DNA of 64,000 nucleotides, taken from assembly GCF_001507545.1 (NCBI RefSeq), contig NZ_LQBP01000010.1:1-64000 (forward strand), read 5' to 3'. Every line of letters begins with the position of its first letter. The stretch's first letter is position 1. Below the pieces are notes generated by a model. The model made no database searches, was not told where the DNA came from, and saw only the letters and a program-made list of their open reading frames with translations. Origin of the DNA: Ruegeria profundi. Lineage in GTDB: Bacteria > Pseudomonadota > Alphaproteobacteria > Rhodobacterales > Rhodobacteraceae. Below are positions 27,289-37,060 of the stretch, one piece after another. The position numbers and the translations under genes are program-made.

Positions 27289-29955
27289 ATGCTTCGCTTC
27301 AAAGGGTCTAATTTCTTGCGCCGTCTCAACCTACTTTCCAGCATTCGCGGCAAGATAACTTTCATCCTTGTTGCACTGTCCGCTGTTGCAGGCGGAGCGG
27401 GCTACCTGACCTACCAATCCTTCAGCCGCGTGGCTGTCAGCGCAGATAACATGACTGCGCGGGACCTTCCGAGGTTAAGCCAAAGCACTGCGCTGATCTC
27501 AGCGGCGAGCGCCACCAAGGACGCAATGGTTCTCACCCTCATGCAGCAGGATCTGGCTGGGCTGACCCGAGCAGAGGAAACCCTTGAGACGGCGTCGCAG
27601 GCCCTGACTAAAGCCGTTGCAGCCCAACCCGATGAAAGCCGCGCGGCGTTCAGCGCCGATCTGGCGCATGTCATGCAGACCCTCGATACGCTTGTTGAGG
27701 CGCGCGAGAGTGCCTTTGATTTCAATAATCGCGCGGCAGAGATGACCCACGAATTGCAGGAAGGGGTCACTGCGTTGCAGACGATCCTGCTGCAAACGGC
27801 CGATGACGCCTATTTCAACATCGCAATCCAAGGCGAAGACACGATTGCCGCGATTGAGGAAACGATGGTCGACCTCGTTGACAATAAATTTACCTCATTG
27901 CAGGAGCTACTTGAAACGCGGGCTCAGCTAAACCTGATGTCCGGTGTGTCGCTGGCTCTGTCTACAACCCGGGATCAGGCCATGCGGTCCATCCTATCAG
28001 ACCTGGCGTCTTCCTATCAGAAGCATCTTTCCAAAGGCCTGGAGGCATTGGCTTTGCGGGACTACGGCGCGGATATCGAAGCGGACCTCACGAATGCCGT
28101 GGGCATCCTCGACAAAGCCATCGCGTTGGGGCAGTTGGGCAGACCCGTCGACCGGGCGGCGGTTCTGTCTGGGCGGCAGCAGGCAGATGCTGCGCTCTCC
28201 ACAGCGATTGATGATATGGTCTTCGAGCTAACTATTGCGGCAGAGGATGCGGCCTCTGGAAACCGGGATGCAATCCAGGGTCTTTTGGACAATGAAGTCG
28301 CTTATATGAACGCCCTGCTCGAGATTAACTCCTGGCTGTCCGCGTATCAGATCGAGGCGCTGAAAATTGCTGGTGCCCAGACCCTGGAGCAGGCAAGGAT
28401 TGCCGGAGACGCACTGGCCGCCGCGGCTGGCTCTTTGTCCAAATATGCGGATTTTGGCGATGGTTCACTCGCAGGTCCGCTTTCGCGCCTGTCCGACATG
28501 GCCTCAGCGGATCAAGGGCTGGCTTTCCTGCGCATGAAGTCTCTGGACTCTGACCGGATTGCGACCGACGCCGCAGAGGAAACCGTCAAGGCGGTTTTGA
28601 AAATAGCCGGCGCGGCTTCGCTGCAGGGTGTAGCGAGCCAAGAAACGATCACCGAGAACGCACGGTCGATGGCTGCCGATGCCACCGAGGTCCAGGGAAA
28701 TCTTGGGAAACTAGGGGCTTTTGCGCTCGGGTTCGTTTTTCTGGCTTTGCTAATGAATCATTGGCTGATTATTCGTCCGCTGAATGCAATCAGCCGAACA
28801 ACTGAGCGTCTGTCGCAAGGCGATATGACCCCAGTCACCGGGTTTGAGCGCGCTTCTGACGAGGTTCGCCGCATCGCCAACGCCTTGAAAGTATTCCGCG
28901 ACGGCCTGGTCGAAAAGGAAGAAATGGCCCGTATCGCCGAGGAAGAACGCGCGGAAAATCAAGCCAAGCAAACTGCTGCGGTTGATGCGATCGGCACCGG
29001 TCTCGCGCATTTCGCCAAAGGCGACCTGACCTACCGCATCACGCGGGAACTAACCGATGGCTATGCGAAACTGAAAGACGACTTCAACTTGACCGCCAGC
29101 ACGCTGAACGCGACTGTCGTAGAGGTTTTTCAGGTTGCAGACTCACTGCGCAGCGGTTCCGCCGAGATTCAGCAGGCCTCGAACGACCTCTCCCACCGGA
29201 CGGAGAGCCAAGCCGCGACGCTTGAGGAAACTGCTGCCGCGATTGAGGAACTCACCGCCAGCGTTCGTTCTGCGGCGGAAGGCTCCCGTGATGCGGAAAA
29301 CACCACGAACGAAGCGCGCGACGAGGCGATTGCCAGTGGTCAGATCGTCGAGGAAACGGTCTCTGCTATGAAGGATATCGAAGACAGCTCCACCCAGATC
29401 TCACAGATTATTGGCGTGATCGACGATATCGCGTTCCAAACCAATCTGCTTGCACTGAACGCAGGTGTGGAAGCTGCCCGCGCAGGCGAGGCGGGGCGCG
29501 GCTTCGCCGTTGTCGCCTCCGAGGTTCGCGGTCTTTCGCAACGCACCACCGACGCTGCGCGGGAAATCAAGGGTCTGATTTCCAAGAGTACTCAGCAGGT
29601 GAAATCCGGAGTAAGCCTTGTTGGCCGGACGGGGACAACGCTGCGCAGTATCTCTGATCGAGTGTCGCATATCTCGAACCTGGTATCCGCGATTGCAGAC
29701 TCGACATCGGAACAAGCGACTGGGCTGAGTGAAGCGAACATAGCGGTGTCTCAACTGGATCAGGTGACCCAGCAGAACGCGGCCATGGTCGAGGAAACCA
29801 GCGCAGCCGGTCAATTGCTCAGCCAAGACGCGATAAAACTGTCCCGCCTCATCGATGCATTTACCATTGATGTTCAAGACGTGGGTACTGATCAACACAA
29901 GAGAGGTTTTGCACCGGATGAACCGTTTCACAAGGCAAAGCAATTCGTGGCGTAG
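27289..29955 (+). CDS. Methyl-accepting chemotaxis protein with large helical periplasmic sensor
   Basis: Chemoreceptor of 888 residues. Transmembrane helix 1 is about 22-43, the periplasmic part about 44-470, helix 2 about 472-494. A HAMP domain follows (495-545), then a second HAMP-like segment ([12 protein letters not shown] near 570), then the signalling domain with the conserved tip [20 protein letters not shown]. The periplasmic region is long, all-helical in look and starts like TorS-type sensors (ERDLP-like ARDLPRLSQ). TorS senses through a binding protein, TorT, so the neighbour may play that role. ATG 27289 was chosen for spacing to AAGGA; ATG 27283 is possible. Confidence 0.9.
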   Translation: MLRFKGSNFLRRLNLLSSIRGKITFILVALSAVAGGAGYLTYQSFSRVAVSADNMTARDLPRLSQSTALISAASATKDAMVLTLMQQDLAGLTRAEETLETASQALTKAVAAQPDESRAAFSADLAHVMQTLDTLVEARESAFDFNNRAAEMTHELQEGVTALQTILLQTADDAYFNIAIQGEDTIAAIEETMVDLVDNKFTSLQELLETRAQLNLMSGVSLALSTTRDQAMRSILSDLASSYQKHLSKGLEALALRDYGADIEADLTNAVGILDKAIALGQLGRPVDRAAVLSGRQQADAALSTAIDDMVFELTIAAEDAASGNRDAIQGLLDNEVAYMNALLEINSWLSAYQIEALKIAGAQTLEQARIAGDALAAAAGSLSKYADFGDGSLAGPLSRLSDMASADQGLAFLRMKSLDSDRIATDAAEETVKAVLKIAGAASLQGVASQETITENARSMAADATEVQGNLGKLGAFALGFVFLALLMNHWLIIRPLNAISRTTERLSQGDMTPVTGFERASDEVRRIANALKVFRDGLVEKEEMARIAEEERAENQAKQTAAVDAIGTGLAHFAKGDLTYRITRELTDGYAKLKDDFNLTASTLNATVVEVFQVADSLRSGSAEIQQASNDLSHRTESQAATLEETAAAIEELTASVRSAAEGSRDAENTTNEARDEAIASGQIVEETVSAMKDIEDSSTQISQIIGVIDDIAFQTNLLALNAGVEAARAGEAGRGFAVVASEVRGLSQRTTDAAREIKGLISKSTQQVKSGVSLVGRTGTTLRSISDRVSHISNLVSAIADSTSEQATGLSEANIAVSQLDQVTQQNAAMVEETSAAGQLLSQDAIKLSRLIDAFTIDVQDVGTDQHKRGFAPDEPFHKAKQFVA

Positions 29956-30684
29956 GCCTTCTGCGGTTGCAAGTACTGTCTAGGCATAAGTGCGCAGTCT
30001 GAGAAAAGGATCTGCCCCAAGTCTTCAGTGAGATAAGTCTCACTGAGGATGTGAGGAGTGACGCGCCCTGCCCCTCCAGTAGTTCGCTGAATTGGTCGGG
30101 CGAGGGGCGCTCTTCCTCCTAGTGGATGAGTTCTTTCTTCAATCCTACGTGTCGGGTGACCAGAAACAGGTCTGTGATTTTTTCAACCTTTTACCGCCAT
30201 CGGCCAGAAGGAATTTCCTGTAGTTAGCGTCGGAACTAAGCCCGACCGCAAGACCTCAAAGCCGTGACAGTTGGGCAGGGACATGCCGCCAACTGTCTCG
30301 GTCAGACCTAACGCCAGTTCAGTGCTTTTGGGTCAAAGCGTAGCCGTGGCGCCGGAATATACGCCCGAAGACTACTGGATAACGCGTCTTCCTCGTCTGT
30401 GCAGATTGACGTAGTCCCACAGGTATCCGCAGCGCAATGGGCCGCACAGTATCGTTTGTTGGAATCCGAGGTCAGCCACAAGGTCGTCTCAGCGGAGAAG
30501 CGCTGCAATATTGCAATCGCGGCCTTACGTTCGGTGCGACCCTCAGTACGGGTCGGGTCGCCGTGACGCGCCATCCCGCTCCGAATTCTCCATCAGCGCA
30601 TTCCCCTTGGCCCACAGCACAGTGCTACGGCCGAGAGTTTTAAGCCTGTGCATTCAATTCGGTGACTGAAGCAATCCTAATAAA
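29956..30684. other. Gene-poor gap next to tRNA-Arg
   Basis: About 730 bases with no supported gene. Short frames at 30308-30574 (minus) and 30437-30643 (plus) lack ribosome-binding sites and recognisable family features. A 9-bp perfect hairpin lies at 30025-30046. The 3' end of tRNA-Arg faces this gap, a usual place for integrated elements, but no integrase or repeat of the tRNA end was seen. Confidence 0.5.
30025..30046 (+). terminator. Hairpin after the chemoreceptor gene
   Basis: TCAGTGAGA / TCTCACTGA is a perfect 9-bp stem with a TAAG loop, about 70 bases after the stop. No T run, so terminator function is uncertain. Confidence 0.4.
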
Positions 30685-30761
30685 TGGCGACCCCGGCAGG
30701 ATTCGAACCTGCAACCTGCCCCTTAGGAGGGGGCTGCTCTATCCAGTTGAGCCACGGGGCC
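30685..30761 (-). tRNA. tRNA-Arg (anticodon CCT)
   Basis: Minus-strand cloverleaf: GGCCCCG pairs with CGGGGTC (one G-U), anticodon stem GCCCC/GGGGC closes loop CTCCTAA with anticodon CCT, T loop GTTCGAATCC, and CCA encoded at 30685-30687. Confidence 0.95.
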
Positions 30762-30876
30762 GTGCAAGGCATTCTCTACCTTGGTTTTTCAGGCTTGTCA
30801 TGGCCTATGTGCAACAGTTGTAAACAGCGCCCTGTTCACGCTACCATCGGTCAAAACAACAGTGCAGGTGCCACCG

Positions 30877-31902
30877 GTGACCACAGAAACAAAACGCCCG
30901 CTTACCCTTCGTGATGTCTCGGAAGCGTCAGGAGTATCCGAAATGACGGTCAGCCGGGTTTTGCGGAACCGGGGCGATGTCTCGGACGCAACCCGCACCC
31001 GTGTTCTGGCTGCCGCGAAAGAGCTGGGATACGTGCCCAACAAAATCGCAGGTGCGCTAGCCTCAAGCCGGGTTAACCTTGTCGCGGTGATTATCCCCTC
31101 TTTGTCGAATATGGTCTTCCCCGAGGTTCTGACCGGCATCAATCAGGTTCTGGAAGACACAGAATTACAGCCCGTAGTCGGCGTCACAGATTACCTGCCT
31201 GAGAAAGAAGAAAAAGTACTGTATGAGATGCTTTCGTGGCGTCCTTCGGGCGTGATCATCGCGGGGCTGGAACATACCGAGGCGGCGCGCGCCATGCTGG
31301 ATTCGGCTGGAATACCGGTGGTTGAGATCATGGACACCGACGGCAAGCCGGTTGATGCCATGGTGGGAATCTCGCACCGCCGCGCCGGGCGCGAAATGGC
31401 CGAAGCAATTCTGAAGGCGGGCTATAAGCATATCGGTTTTATGGGAACCAAGATGCCGTTGGATCACCGCGCCCGCAAAAGGTTCGAAGGCTTTACCGAA
31501 GTGTTGGGCAAGAACGGGATCGAGATTGAAGATCGCGAGTTCTATTCCGGCGGCTCGGCTCTGGCCAAGGGGCGCGAGATGACGCAAGCCATGCTGGAAC
31601 GGTCACCCGAGCTGGATTTCCTGTATTACTCCAACGATATGATTGGCGCCGGGGGAATGTTGTACCTGTTGGAACAGGGGGTCGATGTACCCGGACAAAT
31701 CGGGCTGGCTGGGTTTAACAATGTCGAACTTTTGCAAGGTCTTCCGCGCAAGCTGGCTACGATGGATGCCTGCCGATTGGAAATCGGGCGCAAGGCGGCC
31801 GAGATCATTGCCGCGCAGCTGGCCGAGCCGGATGCCGATATCGAAACCCGCATAACTCTGACCCCCAAGATCAGCTATGGCGAAACGCTGAAGCGGCGCT
31901 GA
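30877..31902 (+). CDS. LacI-family transcriptional regulator (GntR-like)
   Basis: 341-residue repressor. The N-terminal helix-turn-helix LRDVSEASGVSEMTVSRVLR is followed by hinge NKIAGALASSR and a periplasmic-binding-like effector domain (VIIPSLSNMVFPEVL onward). The effector part resembles gluconate repressor GntR of the LacI family. No gluconate gene is beside it. GTG 30877 was chosen because the family domain starts there; AGGTG lies 6 bases upstream. ATG 30781 and GTG 30868 are alternatives. Confidence 0.85.
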   Translation: MTTETKRPLTLRDVSEASGVSEMTVSRVLRNRGDVSDATRTRVLAAAKELGYVPNKIAGALASSRVNLVAVIIPSLSNMVFPEVLTGINQVLEDTELQPVVGVTDYLPEKEEKVLYEMLSWRPSGVIIAGLEHTEAARAMLDSAGIPVVEIMDTDGKPVDAMVGISHRRAGREMAEAILKAGYKHIGFMGTKMPLDHRARKRFEGFTEVLGKNGIEIEDREFYSGGSALAKGREMTQAMLERSPELDFLYYSNDMIGAGGMLYLLEQGVDVPGQIGLAGFNNVELLQGLPRKLATMDACRLEIGRKAAEIIAAQLAEPDADIETRITLTPKISYGETLKRR

Positions 31903-31906
31903 ATTA

Positions 31907-33115
31907 ATGGTGCTTCCACGACTGGACAACAGGGCGGCCCGCGCCCTGTTTATGGATCGTCATGCGCTGGCCGAGAAACCTTCGGGCGGGGCCAGCGGAG
32001 CAGACTTGTTGGAGTTGATCCATAGGTTGGGTTTCGTACAGCTGGACAGCATCAACACGGTCGCCCGCGCGCATGACATGATCCTGTTCTCTCGCAGGCC
32101 ATCGTACCGCGCGAAAAACCTTAAGCGCCTGTATGAGCGCGACCGTGCGCTGTTCGAGCACTGGACACATGACGCCGCCGTTATTCCGATTGAATTCTAT
32201 CCGCATTGGCATTTGCGATTTCAACGCGACGCGGCGCTGCTGAAATCCCGCTGGAAAAACTGGCGACGGGACGGGTTCGAAAAACAGTTCGACACCGTTC
32301 TGCAGCATATCCGTGATCATGGACCGGTACCATCCTCGGATGTTGGCAAGGATGAGAAAAAGGGATCCGGCGGATGGTGGGACTGGCATCCGTCCAAAAC
32401 AGCGCTTGAGTTTCTGTGGCGGTCTGGTGCGTTGACCGTTGTCGGGCGCAGCGGTTTTCAGAAGCGGTATGATTTGACCGAGCGGGTGATCGAAACGCAT
32501 CTGTGTCCGGGCAACCTGCGCTGTGATGTCGAGGAAACGGTAGACTGGCTGTGCAACGCAGCACTGGACCGTTTAGGTTTCGCAACACCCGGAGAGCTGG
32601 CTGCATTCTGGGATACTGTCAGTGTTGCTGAAGCTCGGCAATGGTCAGAAAAGGCTCTAACAAACGGTCTCTTGCAGGAAATCGAAGTTACTTGCGCTGA
32701 TGGCAAGCTGCGCAAGCTGCTTGCCCGACCAGACTTGATCGAGGCTGAGGTGCCATCGGTTCCGGGGCGCATGAGGGTTCTTAGCCCTTTTGATCCGATG
32801 CTGCGTGACCGCAAGCGGGCCGAGCGGCTTTTCGGATTTCATTACCGCATTGAAGTGTTCGTTCCCGCCGCCAAGCGGACATATGGCTATTACGTCTTTC
32901 CCCTTTTAGAGGGCGATCGAATGATCGGGCGCATCGACACGAAAGCGCAACGCGATCAAGGCGTTCTCAAGGTCAGCGCCCTGTGGCCGGAACGTTCGGT
33001 GCGTTGGTCGGACGCACGCACGAAACGGCTGCAATCAGAGCTGGATCGGGTTCGCCGTTTTGCGGATTTGGACGATGTGGAATTCGAAACAGATTGGCTG
33101 AAAGATCCGAAATAG
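31907..33115 (+). CDS. YcaQ-type winged-helix DNA glycosylase
   Basis: A 402-residue protein of the HTH_42 family, which includes YcaQ (AlkX) that unhooks interstrand DNA crosslinks and AlkZ. The signature QLDSINTVARAHDMILFSR is present, with Gln and Asp at the QxD catalytic position, and a Trp-rich block GGWWDWHP. Other residues such as SPFDPMLRDRKRAERLFGF match the C-terminal wing. Starts 4 bases after the LacI gene stop, so possibly cotranscribed, although no functional link is known. Confidence 0.85.
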   Translation: MVLPRLDNRAARALFMDRHALAEKPSGGASGADLLELIHRLGFVQLDSINTVARAHDMILFSRRPSYRAKNLKRLYERDRALFEHWTHDAAVIPIEFYPHWHLRFQRDAALLKSRWKNWRRDGFEKQFDTVLQHIRDHGPVPSSDVGKDEKKGSGGWWDWHPSKTALEFLWRSGALTVVGRSGFQKRYDLTERVIETHLCPGNLRCDVEETVDWLCNAALDRLGFATPGELAAFWDTVSVAEARQWSEKALTNGLLQEIEVTCADGKLRKLLARPDLIEAEVPSVPGRMRVLSPFDPMLRDRKRAERLFGFHYRIEVFVPAAKRTYGYYVFPLLEGDRMIGRIDTKAQRDQGVLKVSALWPERSVRWSDARTKRLQSELDRVRRFADLDDVEFETDWLKDPK

Positions 33116-33118
33116 GGT

Positions 33119-33817
33119 CTATTCTGCGTCAGACAGTGTAAGTTGAACTGGGTCCAGACCGTCAATTCCACCGTAAATCTGGTCCCCGGCCTGTACAGGA
33201 CCAACACCGGCGGGCGTACCGGTCAGGATCAGGTCACCGGGTCTTAGATGATAGAAACGGGACAGATGGCTGATGATCTCGTCAATTTTCCAGATCAGCT
33301 CACCCAGCGTTGCGTCCTGACGCGTTTGTCCATTCACAGTCAGGAAAATGCGCGTCCCGTCTTTCGGCGACCAGTCCGCGGCCAAGGTCAGCGGAGCAAA
33401 CACGGCACCGGCCTCTAGGTCTTTGCCCAAATCCCACGGACGCTGCTTGTTGCGCTCGCGAATCTGCAGGTCGCGGCGGGTCATGTCCAGGGCACAACCA
33501 TAAGCGAAAACGGCATCCCAAGCTTGTGCACTGGTGGCCTGAAAGACAGGTTTTCCGATGGCAATGGCCAACTCCATCTCGTGATGGAAGTTTTCTGTTC
33601 CGGGAGGATATGGAACGGTTGCCCCTGTCAGTACCGCGTTTGACGCGGACTTGGTGAAGTAGAATGGGGCCTCGCGGTCAACCTCGTGACCCATCTCGGC
33701 GGCATGTGCTGCATAGTTGCGACCAACACAAAATATCCGACCTACCGGATAGACCGCATCCTGCCCCTGCACCGGGATCGCTATCGGGTCGGAAAGAGAA
33801 AACAAAATGTCCGGCAT
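33119..33817 (-). CDS. Fumarylacetoacetate-hydrolase-family protein
   Basis: C-C bond hydrolase or isomerase fold, 232 residues. Metal residues expected for the family are in FHHEMELAIAIGK, with an upstream FCVGRNYAAHAAEMG and the end GDLILTGTPAGVGPVQAGD. The substrate is likely an acylpyruvate such as fumarylpyruvate, or an Hpa-pathway intermediate given the HpaR and HpaI genes nearby. ATG 33817 matches the family start; 33829 is an alternative. Confidence 0.87.
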   Translation of the reverse strand: MPDILFSLSDPIAIPVQGQDAVYPVGRIFCVGRNYAAHAAEMGHEVDREAPFYFTKSASNAVLTGATVPYPPGTENFHHEMELAIAIGKPVFQATSAQAWDAVFAYGCALDMTRRDLQIRERNKQRPWDLGKDLEAGAVFAPLTLAADWSPKDGTRIFLTVNGQTRQDATLGELIWKIDEIISHLSRFYHLRPGDLILTGTPAGVGPVQAGDQIYGGIDGLDPVQLTLSDAE

Positions 33818-34291
33818 TGGGGTCCCCACTAATTTTCGGGCATCTTAAAGTGGTGATCTGGAGGAGCAAGCCGCCCTTGTGGCAGGTCATCACATTCCGG
33901 TCGCCCTGTCTTGGAATTCTGCAACCGGGTCCTAAATAGAAGTAAGAGAAAGAAATCGGCAGCAGATTGGTGGCCGATCATTCTTGCCACCGATCAGATG
34001 TAAGACGGATGTACCAGTACGGCTATTGTGTTTTGGCACCCTGAAACTTGGGTACGACACAACGGTCGGGACGTCACAATTTCAGAGAACCATGGCCTGA
34101 GACATAACCCCCAACAAGTCTCTGCGTCACAGAGTCGGTTTTATTTCAAACCGGCGCGTTCTCTGAAACGCAGGCCGGACCGTTGGGCATATCTGACGCA
34201 ACCGGCTTGGGGCCAGGCAAATAATCCAGTATACGTCTGGCCGCCCCGTCAGGGATACCACTTGTCTCTGGCGGGGTTCGAGGGACACCCC
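33818..34291. other. Gap between FAH and HpaR genes
   Basis: 474 bases without a supported gene. A 10-bp stem with one G-T pair (33965-33974 with 33986-33995) is the only structure noticed. The 169-codon plus-strand frame 34028-34537 overlaps hpaR and was rejected. Confidence 0.5.
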
Positions 34292-34726
34292 TTAGGTTTC
34301 CAAATCTCGCAATTCGTTCAAAAGGTCCAACAAGGCTTCGTGACGTTCAGGACCCATTTTGGTGCGCAGATCCTCAGCCAGTTGGATTGTTACCTGAATA
34401 TTATCCTTGATGATCTGGTTCCCTTTGTCAGAGATGTCGATAATCTGGCGGCGCCTGTCACCTGGATGCACACGCCGTACGATCAGGTCCTTTGCCTCAA
34501 GCTTTTGCAGAATGCGTGTAAGGCTGGGCAGCAGTAGACAGGCCCGCTCTGCAATGTGGGTCGGTTCTTGCGGGCCTTCCTCGTTCAGGACACGCAATAC
34601 GCGCCATTGCTGTTCGGTAACACCGGCATCCGCCAACATCTTTCGAATGGGTCCCATGACCCGTTCCCGAGCCCGCAGCAGCGCGATAGGCAATGAGCGT
34701 GACGTCAATGGTACATCATTGGTCAT
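34292..34726 (-). CDS. hpaR: MarR-family regulator, HpaR type
   Basis: 144-residue winged-helix repressor. VTEQQWRVLRVLNEEGPQEPTHIAERACLL and VHPGDRRRQIIDISDKG are characteristic of HpaR, which represses homoprotocatechuate genes and responds to hydroxyphenylacetate compounds. It is divergent from hpaI with 276 bases between, so it likely controls hpaI and itself. Confidence 0.85.
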   Translation of the reverse strand: MTNDVPLTSRSLPIALLRARERVMGPIRKMLADAGVTEQQWRVLRVLNEEGPQEPTHIAERACLLLPSLTRILQKLEAKDLIVRRVHPGDRRRQIIDISDKGNQIIKDNIQVTIQLAEDLRTKMGPERHEALLDLLNELRDLET

Positions 34727-35002
34727 ACGAAAGTCTTGCCGAATTCCAACGGCGCTGCAACGTCATAAACCGATTTTCACGGTGTTTTTTGGGGTCATTT
34801 CAGGCTGAGTTTGCATTTGCCAGCCCCAGCTTCTTTTGCTCCGCCCACAGGAACGGATAGGCGCTTAAAATAGTGAAACTCCTGAACTGCCTAATCCAGC
34901 AATCAGATAATTTGGTGGTTTTCTTTTGGACTGGTCCGTTAAATAGCCGCGAGGATGCCGTTATAACTGGCGTTGCCCGCTGAATAACAGAAAGGTGCTC
35001 GT

Positions 35003-35773
35003 ATGCCCGCTCCAAAGAACACGTTTAAACAGGCTCTAACACAGGGCAAAAGGCTGATCGGCTGCTGGAGCAGCTTTGGTGAGGCCGTCACGGCCGAGAT
35101 CATGGGCTCAGCAGGGTTCGACTGGCTGGTGATAGATGGCGAGCACGCTCCGAATGATATCCGCTCGATCAGAGATCAGTTAATGGCGCTTGCAGCAAGC
35201 CCGACGCATCCGGTGGTGCGGGTGCCCGTTGGGGATACGGCCCTGATCAAGATGGTGCTGGATTTAGGCGCACAGACCATCCTGGTCCCCATGGTGAACA
35301 GCGCTGAGCAAGCCCGCGAACTGGTACGGGCGTGTCGATATCCCCCCGAAGGCGTGCGCGGTGTGGGTGCTGCCGCGGCGCGGGCGACCGGTTACGGGTC
35401 TGTCACGGATTACATACAATCTGCGGACGACCAGATTTGCCTGCTGGTGCAGGTCGAAAACCGCGCCGGTATGGCCGCGCTGGATGAAATTCTGTCGGTC
35501 GAAGGTGTCGACGGTGTCTTTATCGGCCCGGCGGACCTGTCTGCGGATATGGGATTTCCGGGCAAAAGCGATGTGCCCGAGGTTCAAGCCGCCATCTCCG
35601 ACGCAATCACGCGCATAAAGGCTGCAGGTAAAGCACCCGGAATTCTGGCAACCAATGACATTGCCAGACAAGCCTACATGGACATGGGTGCTCAGTTTCT
35701 TGCAGTGGGAATCGACGTAATGTTGCTGACACAGGCGGCCCGGGCGCTGGCGGCCGAATGGACCGCAAAGTAG
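35003..35773 (+). CDS. hpaI: HpcH/HpaI-family aldolase
   Basis: Class II aldolase cleaving 4-hydroxy-2-oxoheptanedioate to pyruvate and succinate semialdehyde in homoprotocatechuate breakdown. The 256 residues include WLVIDGEHAPND, VQVENRAGMAALDEIL (metal Glu) and VFIGPADLSADMG. AAAGGTG lies before the ATG. The rest of the Hpa pathway is absent here, so the true substrate may be another 2-oxo-4-hydroxy acid. Confidence 0.88.
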   Translation: MPAPKNTFKQALTQGKRLIGCWSSFGEAVTAEIMGSAGFDWLVIDGEHAPNDIRSIRDQLMALAASPTHPVVRVPVGDTALIKMVLDLGAQTILVPMVNSAEQARELVRACRYPPEGVRGVGAAAARATGYGSVTDYIQSADDQICLLVQVENRAGMAALDEILSVEGVDGVFIGPADLSADMGFPGKSDVPEVQAAISDAITRIKAAGKAPGILATNDIARQAYMDMGAQFLAVGIDVMLLTQAARALAAEWTAK

Positions 35774-35776
35774 GAC

Positions 35777-36919
35777 CTAGGTCTGCATCGCAGCCGCGGC
35801 CTGTGCATAACCGCCCGCGGCACCATCTACGAAATGCACATGATCATCGCGAGTGGCCGAGGGTACAAAACATGTCATCATCGCCTCATCCTGCGCGTGC
35901 ACACCGTACCGGATCTTGCCCTGCGCGCGTGCCTGTTCCAGCATGATCTCAATCTGCGAGAATGTCGCTGAGTCGCAATCCAGCGTCATTTTCAACCCAT
36001 CGTCAAATTTGCGGAAATCGGCATTCCGGCTGACCATATTCTTATAGTGTTCAGGGTCGAATTGACCCAGGCTTTTGCCGGACTTGAACAATAGAGCGAT
36101 CAAAAGGTTCTGGCCCAGCAGCTTAACCTTCTGTGTAAACAGGTTGCGCCCGGATCTGGACACACTCGCGTCAAGCGCCAAATTGGGGGGCGGCCACTTA
36201 ATGGGCGGGCCGTTTTCCGGAACCGGGTGGCCCGCGCGTTCCAACCCTTCAGCTGCTGACAAGACTGATTGCGCCAGATCGGCAAAATCGCTCTCGGTTG
36301 CTTGGGGCGTTGGCTCAATCACAAGGGATACGACCTTGCCATGCTGCGCCTTGATGTTGGACCAACGGCAAGACAGTCCCGTCAGGTCGGGCTGAGCGCC
36401 GGGGTCAGCAGGCGGAACCTGGAACTGCCCCTCTTTCATCATTGCCTCGGCCCAAGCCAGACCACCGCCTGAAAACATGGCATAGTCCACGCCGTTCGAG
36501 GGTGCATATCGCGCGACACGCAGGTCACGCCCCGCCTGACGAAGCTCGGACACTGGCACCAGGGCCGCGCGCAACGCGATCGAAAACTCTTCCTCTGCCC
36601 AGCGCCGCAACTCGGCCAGGACCGTTCGGGCGATGTCGACAGCACTTGCAGGGATCGCAAACGCAGCCCCATCCCCCCCAAAGACATAGGGAAATTGCTG
36701 CCCCTTCAGGGCGTTTATCATGGCCGAGATCACAGCAGCGCCAACCATGTTGACCGTCTTATATCGCCCGTTGGCAATCTCACCGGTCGAATCGACAATA
36801 TCAGCGACACCCAGCGCCCAGTCGTCGGGCACGGCCGAAAACCGCGCGGGTTGCGCCAAACTCGTAAAATCCCGCTGTAGGGGAAGGCTTTCGTAAAAAG
36901 CGGCCTGGGCGTCTTTCAT
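35777..36919 (-). CDS. DUF3095 protein with cyclase-like metal motif
   Basis: A 380-residue soluble protein of the DUF3095 family, function unknown. Its N-terminal third has VADIVDSTGEIANGRYKTVN (Asp40) followed by FPYVFGGDGAAF (Asp83), similar in order and spacing to the two metal-binding Asp blocks of class III nucleotidyl cyclases. The rest is not recognised. ATG 36919 is chosen because AGAGG lies 5 bases upstream; the GTG at 36925 is less well placed. Monocistronic and divergent from an MFS gene. Confidence 0.8.
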   Translation of the reverse strand: MKDAQAAFYESLPLQRDFTSLAQPARFSAVPDDWALGVADIVDSTGEIANGRYKTVNMVGAAVISAMINALKGQQFPYVFGGDGAAFAIPASAVDIARTVLAELRRWAEEEFSIALRAALVPVSELRQAGRDLRVARYAPSNGVDYAMFSGGGLAWAEAMMKEGQFQVPPADPGAQPDLTGLSCRWSNIKAQHGKVVSLVIEPTPQATESDFADLAQSVLSAAEGLERAGHPVPENGPPIKWPPPNLALDASVSRSGRNLFTQKVKLLGQNLLIALLFKSGKSLGQFDPEHYKNMVSRNADFRKFDDGLKMTLDCDSATFSQIEIMLEQARAQGKIRYGVHAQDEAMMTCFVPSATRDDHVHFVDGAAGGYAQAAAAMQT

Positions 36920-37060
36920 TTGCACCTCTGGGTGATGTTCTTAGTCTAACGATAGCCCAAATGTGAATACTGTCCGGTACAAACAGTGTAACACACGCGC
37001 TTGTGTAATGCATTGCGACATGCCACTGCTTCCCGCGCTGGTGAAGAAGAAAGGCATCTC

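Noticed and set aside
30308..30574. 88-codon minus-strand frame in the gap by tRNA-Arg
   Set aside because: No ribosome-binding site, no recognisable features; recorded within the gap entry.
34028..34537. 169-codon plus-strand frame
   Set aside because: Overlaps hpaR antisense and no domain or ribosome-binding site seen.
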